Positions 19,471 through 29,692 of a stretch of DNA of 64,000 nt are shown one piece after another. The stretch spans positions 44,600,856 to 44,664,855 of the forward strand of contig NC_060063.1 of NCBI RefSeq assembly GCF_020283565.1, in the 5' to 3' direction. Within the stretch, counting starts at the first letter, position 1, and every line of letters starts with the position of its first letter. The notes under the pieces are model-generated. The model worked only from the letters and a program-made list of their open reading frames with translations. It did not search any database and was not told the DNA's origin. Source of the stretch: Trifolium pratense (lineage: Eukaryota > Streptophyta > Magnoliopsida > Fabales > Fabaceae). A program made the position numbers and the translations under genes.

Positions 19471-20526
19471 TAATTAATAAGTTTATGTTTTGTCTTATCT
19501 TTGTATGGTTTCGAATATAAAAATGATTTGATAGAGATAGATAAGCCAGTTAAGATTTAGACAGGTCTTACTCTCTTTGGACCGGATATTCGGATTAGGT
19601 CCTGCTCACCCATACAGTAATTGGATTATCATAAAATACAGTATTCGGATTATTGTCATTATCATACTCTTATCTACCGTATGAAGAAAAAATATATTAT
19701 AAAATTCTTCCTCGCGCAACACGTTGCCCCATTTATATTTATTTTATTAATTATGATATTTTCTTCATCAAGATTCAACAATGTTCGTTGTCTATGAAAC
19801 TCCTATACGAGACACGATAATAATATGATACGACACTGATATAGTAATACGGGAAAATTTTCAAAATTCTCGATACAATACGGCCGCGATATGTTATTTA
19901 AAAATTAAATTTAACATTAAATATATATAAATGCACATACAAACATAACTAAAATCGATAATGATAAAAAATTAACATTCAAATTACTCAAATTGAGCAA
20001 ACAAGTAACAATTACATATCTTAAGTTAAGTACTACCCAAAAAGGAGAGTGAGATGGGTAACTTAACTGATTATGCTAGTTGAGCTGAGAGTTAAGAAGT
20101 TGGAGATCTAGGGTTCAAGTAATGACAAGGAGAAAAACTAACATAACAATATAATATACTAACAATTTTCTTATAAAAAAATACGTACTACCCAAAGACA
20201 TAGTTGGTAACATCATACTATAACATTCGATACTTAAGAGAAAACACGAATTGTATCAGTCTCCTTTCCTACGTTTCCATCATCAAAGAGCATTAATTGT
20301 TCGATACTTTTCCGGTACGCGTATCGGAGAAGTATCTGACATGTATCGGTTATATATTTTTTAAAAAATAATATTAATTTTCGATGCTTTTCTGATACGT
20401 GTATCGGAGAGTATCGGACGAGTATCAGTATCGAGTGCGTATCGGACACGATACTTCGTCATTTTTTGAGTATCGAAGCTTCACATGTTGTTGTCACATA
20501 TAGACAAAAGGGAAATGTTAACTTAA
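19471..20526. other. Repeat-derived spacer
   Basis: At 20050-20170 a segment with GTTGAGCTGAGAG and GATCTAGGGTTCAAGTAATG resembles a tRNA-derived SINE. At 20265-20480 GTATCGGA/TCCGATA-type words recur about eight times in both orientations. Related words occur at 19810-19880. A MITE is likely there, but its ends are unclear. No coding gene is seen. Confidence 0.4.
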
Positions 20527-20538
20527 TGCTTTGGGTGT

Positions 20539-21158
20539 GATACCCTAATTCTCTCTTCTCACTCCAAAAAACCTCTGCCGCGGGCATACCTTCTTTGTTG
20601 GTTTTTCTTTGGTATATCAATTAGAGATGATTGATTTAGGATCAATTTTGATACAAAATCATCTCTCTTGATTATTTTTTATTTGTTTTTATTTAAATAA
20701 GTGATATCCACATATTTCTTTAGATTTTATTGTTTTTTCTTTTGTGATTTTTTTATCTTGTGTTGTTTTAATCTTGTCTTAGTGCAGAGTTTTTGTTTTG
20801 ATTATCCCGTCTTATACGGTGTTTGTCCCGTCTTGGTACGGTGTTTGTTTTTTTGTTCTGATTTGCAAGTTTGTTTCGATCTAAACTCGGTGCAGATTCA
20901 ATGATTTTAGCATCATCAACGTTACAGATCCGGATACATGATTATTCCGGAAATTTAAAGTTTATCTTATAAATTGTAGGCTTTGTCATAGACATTAGGC
21001 CATTTTATGCTATTAACTCTGATGTTGTGAGCCTGTTCGCAGATTTATTCTTATTAGTTTTTAGCGAAATTGAATATGTAATGATTTCGATCGATGTATT
21101 CCTTATGAATTTGAATGAATAAATGAATATTGTTTTTGAGTAAAAAAAAAAAAACTAT
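20539..21158 (+). mobile_element. Short non-LTR retroposon, copy 1
   Basis: An insertion of about 610 bp ends in A13 (21142-21154). It is flanked by TGCTTTGGGTGT (20527-20538 and 21159-21170), with further imperfect matching on both sides. It matches 59871-60472 over its whole length. It contains a hairpin (arms 20616-20631 and 20659-20673) and repeated CCCGTCTT(A/G)..TACGGTGTTTG units. A 3' reading frame like the 83-codon ORF of copy 2 is interrupted here by one TAA. It is moved by target-primed reverse transcription, presumably with LINE enzymes. Confidence 0.82.
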
Positions 21159-21271
21159 TGCTTTGGGTGTAGATAACTCAACTAGTTTGACTTAAAGGTG
21201 AAAGAAATTAAGAATTAAAAGTTTAGGATATAAGAATGAAACGAGTTAAGGAGTAAAGATTCAGAGTTTAA

Positions 21272-21679
21272 GGGTCTGTTTGATAAAAATAAGCTATAAG
21301 CTAGCTGATAGCTGATAGCTGATAAGCTAACTGATAGCTGAAAAGCTAGCTTATAGCTGATAGCTGAAAAGCTAGCTTATTGAAATTAAAGTGTTTGGTA
21401 AAATTAGTTTTTAAAGTGGTTATTAAATATAAAATTACATAATCGATAGTTGGTAGTTTATTTTTTAGAGTGGGTAGTTATTAAATTAAAGGGTAAAAAT
21501 GGAATAAAGTGTAAAAAGCTATAAGCTATAAGCTCAAATGCTACTTGAAATAGCATCTGAAAAAAAGCTATAAGTTAGTACAAAAAGCTTGTTACCAAAC
21601 ACCTCTAATTTTTTGAAACAAGCTTATAAGCTCATATAATAAGTCATAAGCTAGCTTATTTTTGTTACCAAACACACCC
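21272..21679. mobile_element. Tourist-like MITE (PIF/Harbinger)
   Basis: The 408-bp element is flanked by TAA (21269-21271, 21680-21682). It begins GGGTCTGTTTGATAAAAATA and ends TATTTTTGTTACCAAACACA plus CCC, giving good terminal inverted repeats. Internally an AGCTGATAGCT/AAGCTATAAGCT motif recurs many times. Terminus and TAA target fit PIF/Harbinger MITEs. Confidence 0.88.
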
Positions 21680-21682
21680 TAA

Positions 21683-21970
21683 GTCCTAACGTGCTGAAAA
21701 CAAATTAACACTAACCACTAATTAATATCGTTACAAGATTACACATCTCCATCATGTTTGAACCACATTTTTCTCATTTTTTTTAAATACCTATCAAAAT
21801 GAGTGTAAGATTTTGCATAATATATATATATATATATAGAATAGAGATAGATAGATAAAGAAATACATTTATGTTGTTAATTAAAAAAGAAAAGGACAAT
21901 TTTCATTAAATTAACTTTGTTAACGATTGATGTAAGTAAAATATACTTTAGGAATGGTGTACACAATAAT
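21683..21970. other. Spacer with TA microsatellite
   Basis: A (TA)n run lies near 21820-21838. Nothing else is recognised. Confidence 0.5.
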
Positions 21971-22293
21971 TGAAGTTTTGAAAATATAAGAAGGGGGGTT
22001 GAATTGTGTTTTAAGATAAATTAGAACTTTTTCTCGAAGTTTTAACTTAAGCAAAGATTACAGCGGAAAAATCAAAGTAAACACAATATAGGAGAGATCA
22101 GAGGGAGAGAAAAAACAAAGCAGATTTATATTGGTTCCTCTCACAAAACGAGAGTAGTCCAGTCTCATTGCACTTCCAAGGGATTTCACTATAATCACAC
22201 AAGATTACAAATGTTCAAGCACACAGCAAGAGACTTCTACACAATGCTCAAACACATAGCAAGAGACTTCTCAAACTTAAGAGTGAAATAAAA
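21971..22293 (-). repeat. LTR fragment inverted relative to 10870-11808
   Basis: Read on the minus strand this ends ...CTTCA like the copy at 11808. It shares TTGGAAGTGC, GAGAGGAACC and the CTTGCTGTGTGCTTGA block. A local duplication of CACA(C/T)AGCAAGAGACTTCT is present (22223-22270). Homology stops near 22293, where another LTR-like sequence begins, so it is truncated. Confidence 0.6.
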
Positions 22294-23417
22294 TGGTCAC
22301 CGTAAAACCGCGATTGCGTCTTCGTTAACCATCGGATCGTCAAAAAGGACTCTACAATGAGAGATATCGTGTGCCCTGTAGCTGTGAATTTAGGCTAGAA
22401 TTGTGCTTGGAAGGAAATCGTTCAAGGTAAGGGTTTTTTCCCTGTATGTTCACACTCATGGGATTAGTGTTATGAAATAGTGGTATAAACTCTTTTCACT
22501 TAGAAGGATAAGAAGGTAATTAAAATATAGTTCAATGTGGTAAAGTTTGAATCTTTGAGATGCTTTTTGTGATTAAAATTTAAAAAGGGTATGAAAGTTT
22601 GATGAATGAAATTTGGACTTAAAATAAGTTTGAAAAAGAAAGGAAATGATTTTCATAGTTGTGGTTTGTCATGTTACATGATGGTGTGATTATTTGACCT
22701 CTTTGTGGTGACTTAGTGATTGGAATTTGTATTTCATTAGCATCATCATGACATGAACATTTTTGTATGTGGTGCTTCAGTCTTGTGCGTAAGGGGTACG
22801 TGATATATCTAATTTTTGTGGTGTTCCAGTTTTGTGCGTAAGGGGGTACGTGATTATCTCCTTTTTATGGTGCTTCAGCCTTGTGCGTAAGGGGGTACGT
22901 GATTTTCTCCATTGGTATGGGTGACTATATTCGGATCATTTAGTTCTTAGGAGCATGCATTTTTGCATAAATTAATTGTTGTCTGTGTGACTTAATATTT
23001 TGTTAAACTCTTTTAAAGAAAACGGATGGTTCAAAACTGCCTTATTAAAAAGAATATATATAATTTAATTACTTTTTATTCTTTTTGATTGAGAAGTTCT
23101 TATGCTACTTACTTTATGACATTTTTCTCTGCATTTAGTATGAACCAATTTGGATAAAAAAATTGACCCTTACATGATTATTGTTTTAGGTACTAAAGAT
23201 GAAGTGTGAAGTTGATATGTTGCTTGTACGCGCGCGGGGATATAAAAATATGAGTTTTTATCAAATATGTAATTTAAAAGAAATACTTTTCCGTTGTGCA
23301 ATTATTATTTATAAGTTTAAATGGTTATTATTCTTAGTAAACAAAAAAAAATAGTCATAATTTTTAAATTAATAAATCTTTTCTATTCAAATTCTTTATA
23401 AAAAATCTGGGATGTTA
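22294..23417 (+). repeat. Gypsy-like LTR fragment
   Basis: The start (CACCGTAAAACCGCGATTGC and CGTTAACCATCGGATCG) resembles the R/U5 part of plant Ty3/gypsy LTRs. The end, CTGGGATGTTACA (about 23408-23417), resembles a common legume gypsy LTR terminus. It includes the 49-bp tandem array at 22771-22918. No primer site follows; copia integrase DNA follows instead, so the junction is a rearrangement. The family call rests on recognition only. Confidence 0.4.
22771..22918 (+). repeat. Three 49-bp tandem units
   Basis: Units start at 22771, 22820 and 22869. Each contains GGTG(C/T)TCCAG or GGTGCTTCAG, then TTGTGCGTAAGGGG and GTACGTGAT. They differ at a few positions. Position inside an LTR-like sequence suggests repeat expansion within the LTR. 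Confidence 0.92.
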
Positions 23418-23423
23418 CACCTA

Positions 23424-23615
23424 TATTGTTTTAGATGATTTCTCTAGATATACTTGGATAAACTTTATTGGTAAAAAATCAGAAATCTTCGATGTATTCA
23501 ACGATTTATGTATTTAACTTCAAAGAGAGAAAAATAATGTTGTATTAAGAATCAGGAGTGATTATGGGAAAGAGTTTGAAAACTCTAGATTTTCTGATTT
23601 CTGTGCCTATTCTTT
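23424..23615 (+). pseudogene. Copia integrase relic
   Basis: The translation includes V-L-D-D-F-S-R-Y-T-W-I-N-F-I, then an in-frame stop, then R-S-D-Y-G-K-E-F-E-N. These are the first and second catalytic-aspartate regions of a copia integrase core (D-D-F-S-R and R-S-D-x-G). The glutamate region and all of RT are missing. It is a small fossil. Confidence 0.85.
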
Positions 23616-23619
23616 CTCC

Positions 23620-24620
23620 TTCACCAATAGATTTCAATTTAGTCATTTCTGTTAGTTTTGTCACTAACAACGTTTGAACTATACACGTGTCAGTGTGTCC
23701 AAGTGTCTCCACATATGCAAACTAGCTGTCACATGTGATAAAATTGACGGAAAGCACTAACTAATGCAAACGGTAAAAACGTAATGGACCAAATTGATAA
23801 TTTTTAAATGTAATTGACCAAATTGAAGCCTAAAATAAACATAAGGGACCAAATTGAAGCCTAAACACCTAGTAAAATAATTTATTCAACAAAAAAAATT
23901 CATTTAATAAGGGTATAAAAGGAAAAAAATGTGTAATTGTTTCTTGGTTTCTTAAAAGGACTACAATTTTGGGACGAAACTAAAATCCTCAAAGGACCAA
24001 AATTCCGGGATGGAGGGAATAATAAATAATTTTAAAAACAAAATCGAATCCTAAACCATGTACTTGCATCAGATAAATGGTAGTGGAGAATAAATATTCT
24101 AACAAGTTATTTCTAAATTCGAAAAATCGTTTAATTTCAAAGTATCCAAAAATAACCAATCTAAATAAATATGTCTGGTCACCATCATATTATATATACA
24201 GAAATCGGAGTTTAAATTTTAAAAAATTTACTTATTGATTTTAAGAATGAATTTTTAATCACTAAATTATTTTAAAAAATAAAAATAAACAGGAGGTAGC
24301 AATTTATTTTTCTAAAAGTGGTGTCATTTCTAGGTACCAAAAATAACCAAACTAGCTAGTACGTAAATATACAACACCAAACCAATATTCAAAATTAAGG
24401 GTTGTTTATTAGATATTCGGTCTATTAAAAAAATAGAAAGTGAATTTTATCATTTTTAGTAAAAAAATTATTTTTTATTTTTATAAAATTTATCATTTAG
24501 TAAAAATCATTTGGGATATTTGTTTTCAGAGGTGGAATAATTGAGCAATTTAGGCCACGTTTTTTTATACTTATTCCCAACAATGCAAGTTGCATGGAAC
24601 TTTATGCCATGATTTTTTCA
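23620..24620. other. AT-rich upstream region of the PPO gene
   Basis: At 23790-23860 GACCAAATTGA occurs repeatedly, typical of dispersed legume repeats; the rest is AT-rich. No ORF is credible. Regulatory sites of the downstream gene would lie in the right part, but I can support only the TATA box. Confidence 0.4.
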
Positions 24621-24621
24621 C

Positions 24622-24628
24622 TATAAAA
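24622..24628 (+). promoter_or_regulatory. TATA box of polyphenol oxidase gene
   Basis: TATAAAA lies 37 bp before the ATG at 24666. The 5' leader would therefore be very short. Confidence 0.7.
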
Positions 24629-24665
24629 GTACTCCAAATATGAAACAAAAATAAGATAGCTAAAC

Positions 24666-26471
24666 ATGGCATCTATCTCATCCTCACCTCTCTCACTTAT
24701 GTCCTTCAATGTCTCTTCCAATTTCAATACCTCATCCTCTTTACTAAATCCATTTTCCCAAAAACATCAACCCTCTAAAAATAGAAAACCAAAGCACCAT
24801 CAAATAGCATGCACTTCCAATGATACTAACCAAAATAGCCCTAAAGAACAAGAACAAAAAGCATCACCTAGAAGAAATGTTCTAATAGGTCTAGGAGGAC
24901 TTTATGGTGCTACCACTTTCACAAACAACAACTCACTAGCCTTTGGTGCTCCAGTGCCAATTCCAGATCTCACCTCATGTGTAGTTCCACCAATAGAATT
25001 ACCAGATGATATAAAAAAAATAGACCCTCCAATCAGTTGTTGTCCACCATTTTCCTCAGATATCATAGATTTTAAGTTCCCTACTTTTAACAAATTAAGG
25101 GTAAGACCAGCTGCACAATTAGTTAATGATGATTATTTTGCAAAATACAATAAAGCCCTTGAACTCATGAGAGCCCTACCAGATGATGATCCAAGAAGTT
25201 TTTACCAACAAGCTAACATTCATTGTGCTTATTGTGTTGGTGGTTATACACAAAAAGGTTACGACGTTGAACTACAAGTTCATAATTCTTGGCTATTTTT
25301 GCCTTTCCATCGTTGGTATCTTTATTTTTATGAGAGAATCTTAGGTAGTTTAATCAATGACCCTACTTTTGCCATACCCTTTTGGAATTGGGATGCTCCT
25401 GATGGCATGCAAATTCCTTCCATTTTTACAAATCCAAATTCTTCCCTTTATGACCCTAGAAGAAATCCCACACATCAACCACCAACAATCGTTGACCTAA
25501 ACTATAACAGAAAAAATGATAACCCTGCTACTAATCCAAGTGCAGAAGAACAAATCAAAATCAACCTTACTTGGATGCATAAACAAATGATCTCCAACAG
25601 CAAGACCAATAGACAATTTCTTGGAAGCCCTTATCGCGGCGGTGACACACCTTTCAAAGGTGCCGGCTCATTAGAAAATATTCCACATACACCTATTCAT
25701 ATATGGACCGGTGATCCAAGACAGCCTCATGGAGAGGACATGGGACATTTCTATGCCGCAGGAAGAGATCCACTTTTTTACGCTCACCATGCAAATGTGG
25801 ATAGGATGTGGTCTGTTTGGAAAACGTTAGGTAAAAAAAGGAAGGATTTCACTGACCCGGATTGGCTAGAGTCTGAATTTCTCTTTTATGATGAGAATAA
25901 GAATCTTGTTAAAGTGAAAGTCAAGGATAGTGCTAATGATAGAAAGCTTGGTTATGTTTATCAAGATGTTGACATTCCTTGGATAAAATATAAATCTAAA
26001 CCTAGTAGGAGAGTTAAGTCTAAGGATAAGAATAAGTCAACCAGAAAATTGGTTGATAAGTTTCCTATTGTTTTGGATTCGGTTGTGAGTATCATCGTGA
26101 AGAGGCCAAAGAAGTCGAGGAATTCCAAGGAGAAGGAAGATGAAGAGGAGATTTTGGTGATTGATGGGATCGAGTATGATAACAAAACTGAAGTGAAGTT
26201 TGATGTTATTGTGAATGATGAAGATGATAAGGTGATTGGGGGTGAAAATACCGAGTTTGCTGGATCCTATGTGAGTGTGCTTCATGTCCATGATCACGGA
26301 AAAAATAAGAAGAAGAAGAATAATAATAATATTGTTACTTGTTTGAGACTTGGATTAACGGATTTGTTGGAGGATTTGAAAGCTGAAGATGATGATAGTA
26401 TTGTCGTTACATTGATTCCTAGATACGGGGATGTCAAAATTAGTGGCATCAAGATAGAGCTTGAAGATTGA
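24666..26471 (+). CDS. PPO: Polyphenol oxidase (catechol oxidase), plastid thylakoid lumen
   Basis: This single-exon gene encodes 601 aa, the usual PPO precursor size. PPO oxidises o-diphenols to o-quinones with O2. Residues 1-65 are Ser/Asn-rich, as in a plastid transit peptide. S-P-R-R at 67-70 followed by a hydrophobic stretch to about 80 fits a twin-arginine thylakoid signal, with processing probable near 92-96. The tyrosinase domain follows: CuA ligands H186 (H-C-A-Y-C, C190 for the thioether link), H206 and H215; CuB ligands H341, H345 and H375 in D-P-L-F-Y-A-H-H-A-N-V-D. The D-W-L domain (about 399 on) and a C-terminal K-F-D-V domain (about 505-600) are present. A Lys/Arg-rich linker lies near 440-490. 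All key residues are intact. Lack of introns is common for plant PPO. Confidence 0.97.
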   Translation: MASISSSPLSLMSFNVSSNFNTSSSLLNPFSQKHQPSKNRKPKHHQIACTSNDTNQNSPKEQEQKASPRRNVLIGLGGLYGATTFTNNNSLAFGAPVPIPDLTSCVVPPIELPDDIKKIDPPISCCPPFSSDIIDFKFPTFNKLRVRPAAQLVNDDYFAKYNKALELMRALPDDDPRSFYQQANIHCAYCVGGYTQKGYDVELQVHNSWLFLPFHRWYLYFYERILGSLINDPTFAIPFWNWDAPDGMQIPSIFTNPNSSLYDPRRNPTHQPPTIVDLNYNRKNDNPATNPSAEEQIKINLTWMHKQMISNSKTNRQFLGSPYRGGDTPFKGAGSLENIPHTPIHIWTGDPRQPHGEDMGHFYAAGRDPLFYAHHANVDRMWSVWKTLGKKRKDFTDPDWLESEFLFYDENKNLVKVKVKDSANDRKLGYVYQDVDIPWIKYKSKPSRRVKSKDKNKSTRKLVDKFPIVLDSVVSIIVKRPKKSRNSKEKEDEEEILVIDGIEYDNKTEVKFDVIVNDEDDKVIGGENTEFAGSYVSVLHVHDHGKNKKKKNNNNIVTCLRLGLTDLLEDLKAEDDDSIVVTLIPRYGDVKISGIKIELED

Positions 26472-26547
26472 AAAAATTGCAAACAACCAAACCGTGTTTG
26501 TCATTTAGTTCATTGAGTTTCCTTTTTCTTATTTTGTTTTCTTGTCA

Positions 26548-26553
26548 AATAAA
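26548..26553 (+). other. Polyadenylation signal of PPO
   Basis: AATAAA lies about 77 bp after the PPO stop codon, in a T-rich context typical of plant 3' ends. Confidence 0.5.
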
Positions 26554-26559
26554 TGGTAA

Positions 26560-26937
26560 AATTCCATCCTCAATTTGGTGATTTTTGCAAATGAGAAAAT
26601 ATTGTTATAACGATACCTGATCCATTGATTAGTATCAATATTTTAATTTATCTGAAAATTATGCTTTAATTAATCTATGGAAATGGATGAAACGGAATAT
26701 ATTGTAATTCAAACAAATCCTTCAAAAAATAACCTCACGTATTAGGCATATGTTTATTAGAAAAATAAAATAATAGTAATATGTATTTAAAAAATAATAT
26801 TGAATATATCAAAAGTTTTTAAAATTATATTTTTATAAAGTTAAAAAAATATTTTTAATTAGACCAAAAAAATAAATATTTAATTATTTAATTTAACTGC
26901 AACAAAAAGAAATTATTTGATTTAACCGGCGGATGTT
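26560..26937. other. AT-rich spacer downstream of PPO
   Basis: Very AT-rich sequence with no recognisable feature. Confidence 0.5.
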
Positions 26938-27236
26938 ATGGTGTATGGATGGATAGGCGAAAAGCATGCATGTGTAGATTTAACTGGAGTTTCGCCACTT
27001 GTTGGATTGAGTGCTGAGACTTTTACCGTAGGACAGACAATCCTCAAAGGTGATTCAAGTAAAGTGGCCAAACATGAGAAATCATGTTCTGACAATCAAC
27101 ATACTTTCATATCATTTGCATTTGATACTTTTGACTTCCTCACACCAGAGGCTGCAAAGAGTTCAAAATGTTATGAATAGTAATGTGTTCTGTAGAGCTA
27201 TTAAACAAGGATTATCAGGATAGCTTGTTGCCTGTT
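26938..27236 (+). pseudogene. Relic of a legume retroelement-like protein, C-terminal part
   Basis: An 80-codon ORF reads H-A-C-V-D-L-T-G-V-S-P-L-V-G-L, F-T-V-G-Q, S-S-K-V-A-K-H-E-K-S-C and A-F-D-T-F-D-F-L-T-P-E-A. After a stop, weaker remains (V-M-N-S-N, I-K-Q-G-L) follow. I recognise this as a domain abundant in legume genomes in reverse-transcriptase-annotated repeat proteins, normally ending in a Q-K-G-L-A-A-Q-L-V-A-R-L-like motif. The exact family is from memory. It is short, broken and lies next to LINE remains. Confidence 0.5.
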
Positions 27237-27399
27237 TGCTTTTCATTTATATGTAATTACCCTATATTTATTTATAGTATAAAAACTACAAAGTAACAAA
27301 CGGCCAACATTTTCTCCAACATAGGTAGGGATCGTATTTCATTTTTCAAAAGAAATAAATAATTAAATTACTAACATTTTAAGAGTATAAAAGTCTAAT

Positions 27400-27842
27400 T
27401 ATATTCTCTCCACAAAAAAAAAAGTCTAATAAAATTCACAAAAAGGACAAAAGGAAAGGAAAGAAACAATACAAACCTGCACTGCAGGCAAAGGGTCAAA
27501 GCACTAAACAAAAAATCAGAAAAAGGAGGAGGAAAAACAAATTTACTGCCATCACAGTAGCATGGGAGCTGGCCAATAAACACATCAAACCAGCAAAGCA
27601 ACAAAACTAGCACAATCAAACCGTTAAAAACAAATAAAAACCACTCAACAGCACATTGACAGCCGAACACATCTCCCTTATCTCTCGAAACAATCAATCG
27701 AATTCCATTGCCATTCGTAGAGCAAATACGGTTGACACGTAAACTTACCCAAGCTCCAATGCAAAGAAGCCACCTTAATTTCATCCACCACCTCATTCCA
27801 AGATTTTGAAACATTGTTAAAAAAAATACATTCATTTCTAGC
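27400..27842 (-). pseudogene. LINE ORF2 C-terminus and 3' UTR relic
   Basis: On the minus strand from 27842 the frame reads A-R-N-E-C-I-F, then S-W-N-E-V-V-D-E-I-K-V, H-W, and Y-E-W-Q-W-N-S-I-D-C-F-E-R, with a stop at 27678-27680. This is the typical end of plant L1-type LINE ORF2 after the zinc-binding RT-associated domain (A-R-N-x-x-I-F ... Y-E-W). The following about 280 bp (minus strand, to 27400) would be its 3' UTR. RT and endonuclease are missing, consistent with 5' truncation on insertion. Confidence 0.75.
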
Positions 27843-27859
27843 CTAATTATATGTACAAA

Positions 27860-28336
27860 ATACATGACGCCATTGCTAAATATAATGTATGCATTTATAT
27901 CAAAAACATTAGTAACAAAGTCTTCTATTTCTTTTGATTTATACAGTTCAGGTAAATGTAATTGTGAGTATTATTATATATGTTGTGTTGACTTTGTAAG
28001 CTTAAATTTTATGTTTATGGAAAGATTTATTTCTTGGTGTTTGAGTGATGGTTAGCAGTTAAGTTTTATCCTCATTCGTGCAAAATGGTATGATTTCTTC
28101 ATTTTCTTTTTTGTGCTTCGGAACACTGTTTTACTTCAACTTTTAAATCTTTATTTCATTAGTTGTCAAGATGTGTTCCAATGATGGTTTAAAAGAATGG
28201 TTTGTTCTTGTTTGTCAAGATGCGCTTCAAAGATGGTTTTTTTTGGTCAATAAGTAGAAAAACTAATAAAGTATAAAACTACTGTAAAATCAAACGAATA
28301 CAACCTTTAAGCATTTGACTTTATCTAATAAATCAT
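27860..28336. other. AT-rich spacer, nothing recognised
   Basis: A TTGTCAAGATG(T/C)G(T/C)TCCAA motif occurs twice (28165-28230). Otherwise no feature is visible. Confidence 0.4.
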
Positions 28337-28513
28337 GATATGCAACACAAAGGGAACCATTAAGAATGAACTAAAGATATGAACAATCGCTTGCCTAAAA
28401 CTACGGAAAGATATGCAACACAAAGGGAACCATTAAAAATGAACTAAAGATATGAACAGCCGCTTGCCTAAAACTGCGGAAAGATATGCAACACAAAGGG
28501 AACCATTGAGAGA
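28337..28513 (+). repeat. 73-bp tandem repeat, 2.4 copies
   Basis: Units start at 28337, 28410 and 28483 (the last partial), each beginning GATATGCAACACAAAGGGAA. Full units differ at only a few sites. GGGAACCATTA(A) recurs once more near 28550. Confidence 0.93.
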
Positions 28514-28929
28514 AACTATTAATTAACCCCAAAAAACTAAAGCAAACTGAAGGGAACCATTAACTAACCCAACAAACTAAAGATAAATTCTGAGGTAAAA
28601 AACTCCACTAGAGCTAACAAAAGAGAGCAACACAACATGGTGAAGTACCACACAAAGGGCAAACATGCCTTGAAAAAACATCTTTCCATTTGGACCACCA
28701 AAGCTAGAAAGGAGAGTTGCTGATTAGTTATTACCACTTGAAACCACCCTTCAAAGACTAAATCGATATTCTATAGAGATAAAAGAATTGTTTGTCTATA
28801 TGCTTGAATGCCCTGCTTTACTAAATAGATTAGATTTGTTCTAGCCATTTAGACACTAAATCAATATCAAATTGTGAATATGAGTTTTTTTGAAGAACTA
28901 TTGTGAATATGATTATTACATTGTGCAGC

Positions 28930-29580
28930 TCAAAAGCAAAGGAAATGAAACAACTCAAACTGAATTTGATGCTGGATCGCATCTACTACTCGTAGAGTCA
29001 GTTTCTGGAGAAAACAAATATGATTGGATAGACAAGTTTGAAAAGACAGCATTCAGAAGAAAAATCAAATATACAAGGACTAAGTATTGTTCCCAACACC
29101 AATAAGCAAAGAAAATGCACCAATGGATCTTAGCAAATCAGAAGATGGATCAGATGTGGACCCTTTTGCTGAACTTGAGAGCATCCTATTGGGAAGTCCA
29201 AAGTTCTTGCCAAAAGTAACTTGTACTACAAGTAATGTTGCTTTAAGTGAAGCTTTTCATTGGAAATCTCACTCGAGTCCATTCTCTGTGACGTGGAAAT
29301 TACAACAACAATTACATGCACCTTTGGAAAACATAAAACAAGCAACCAACATATGAAAAAGTTTCTCCTAAAGTTGTGGCGCTTGTCCACAAAATGACAT
29401 CCTCTATTGAGAACCTTTTCAAAGACTTTGTCATGACTACAAATGTGGTTGATGATCACATTAATACTTTGCAACAAAAAGAAAAGCTTATGCAGCGAGT
29501 AAGAGATGCTGGGTAACAGAGGAATCGATGAAGAAGGAAAATAGTCAGTTCAAGGATGAAGCCAAGCTTTTTGAGGGATA
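28930..29580 (+). pseudogene. Plant coiled-coil protein pseudogene
   Basis: Across frames the sequence reads D-L-S-K-S-E-D-G-S-D-V-D-P-F-A-E-L-E-S-I-L, then S-N-V-A-L-S-E-A. After a stop and frameshifts come V-V-A-L-V-H-K-M, N-L-F-K-D-F-V and V-V-D-D-H-I-N-T-L-Q-Q-K-E-K-L-M-Q-R-V-R-D-A-G. The last part has coiled-coil character. I associate this with a multicopy legume protein of unknown function but cannot name it securely. Upstream (28930-29090) an E-T-T-Q-T-E-F-D-A-G-S-H frame may belong to it. It converges on the ZYP1 3' end 110 bp away. Several frameshifts and stops make it nonfunctional. Confidence 0.5.
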
Positions 29581-29692
29581 AAAGTACTCACTTTTTATAT
29601 GGACTAAAATTAGTGTTTGCTCATGGGATCAAATGCATAGGGATTTAATACTCAGAAATAAAATTAAGAATTATAGTTATTGATTATTACCT

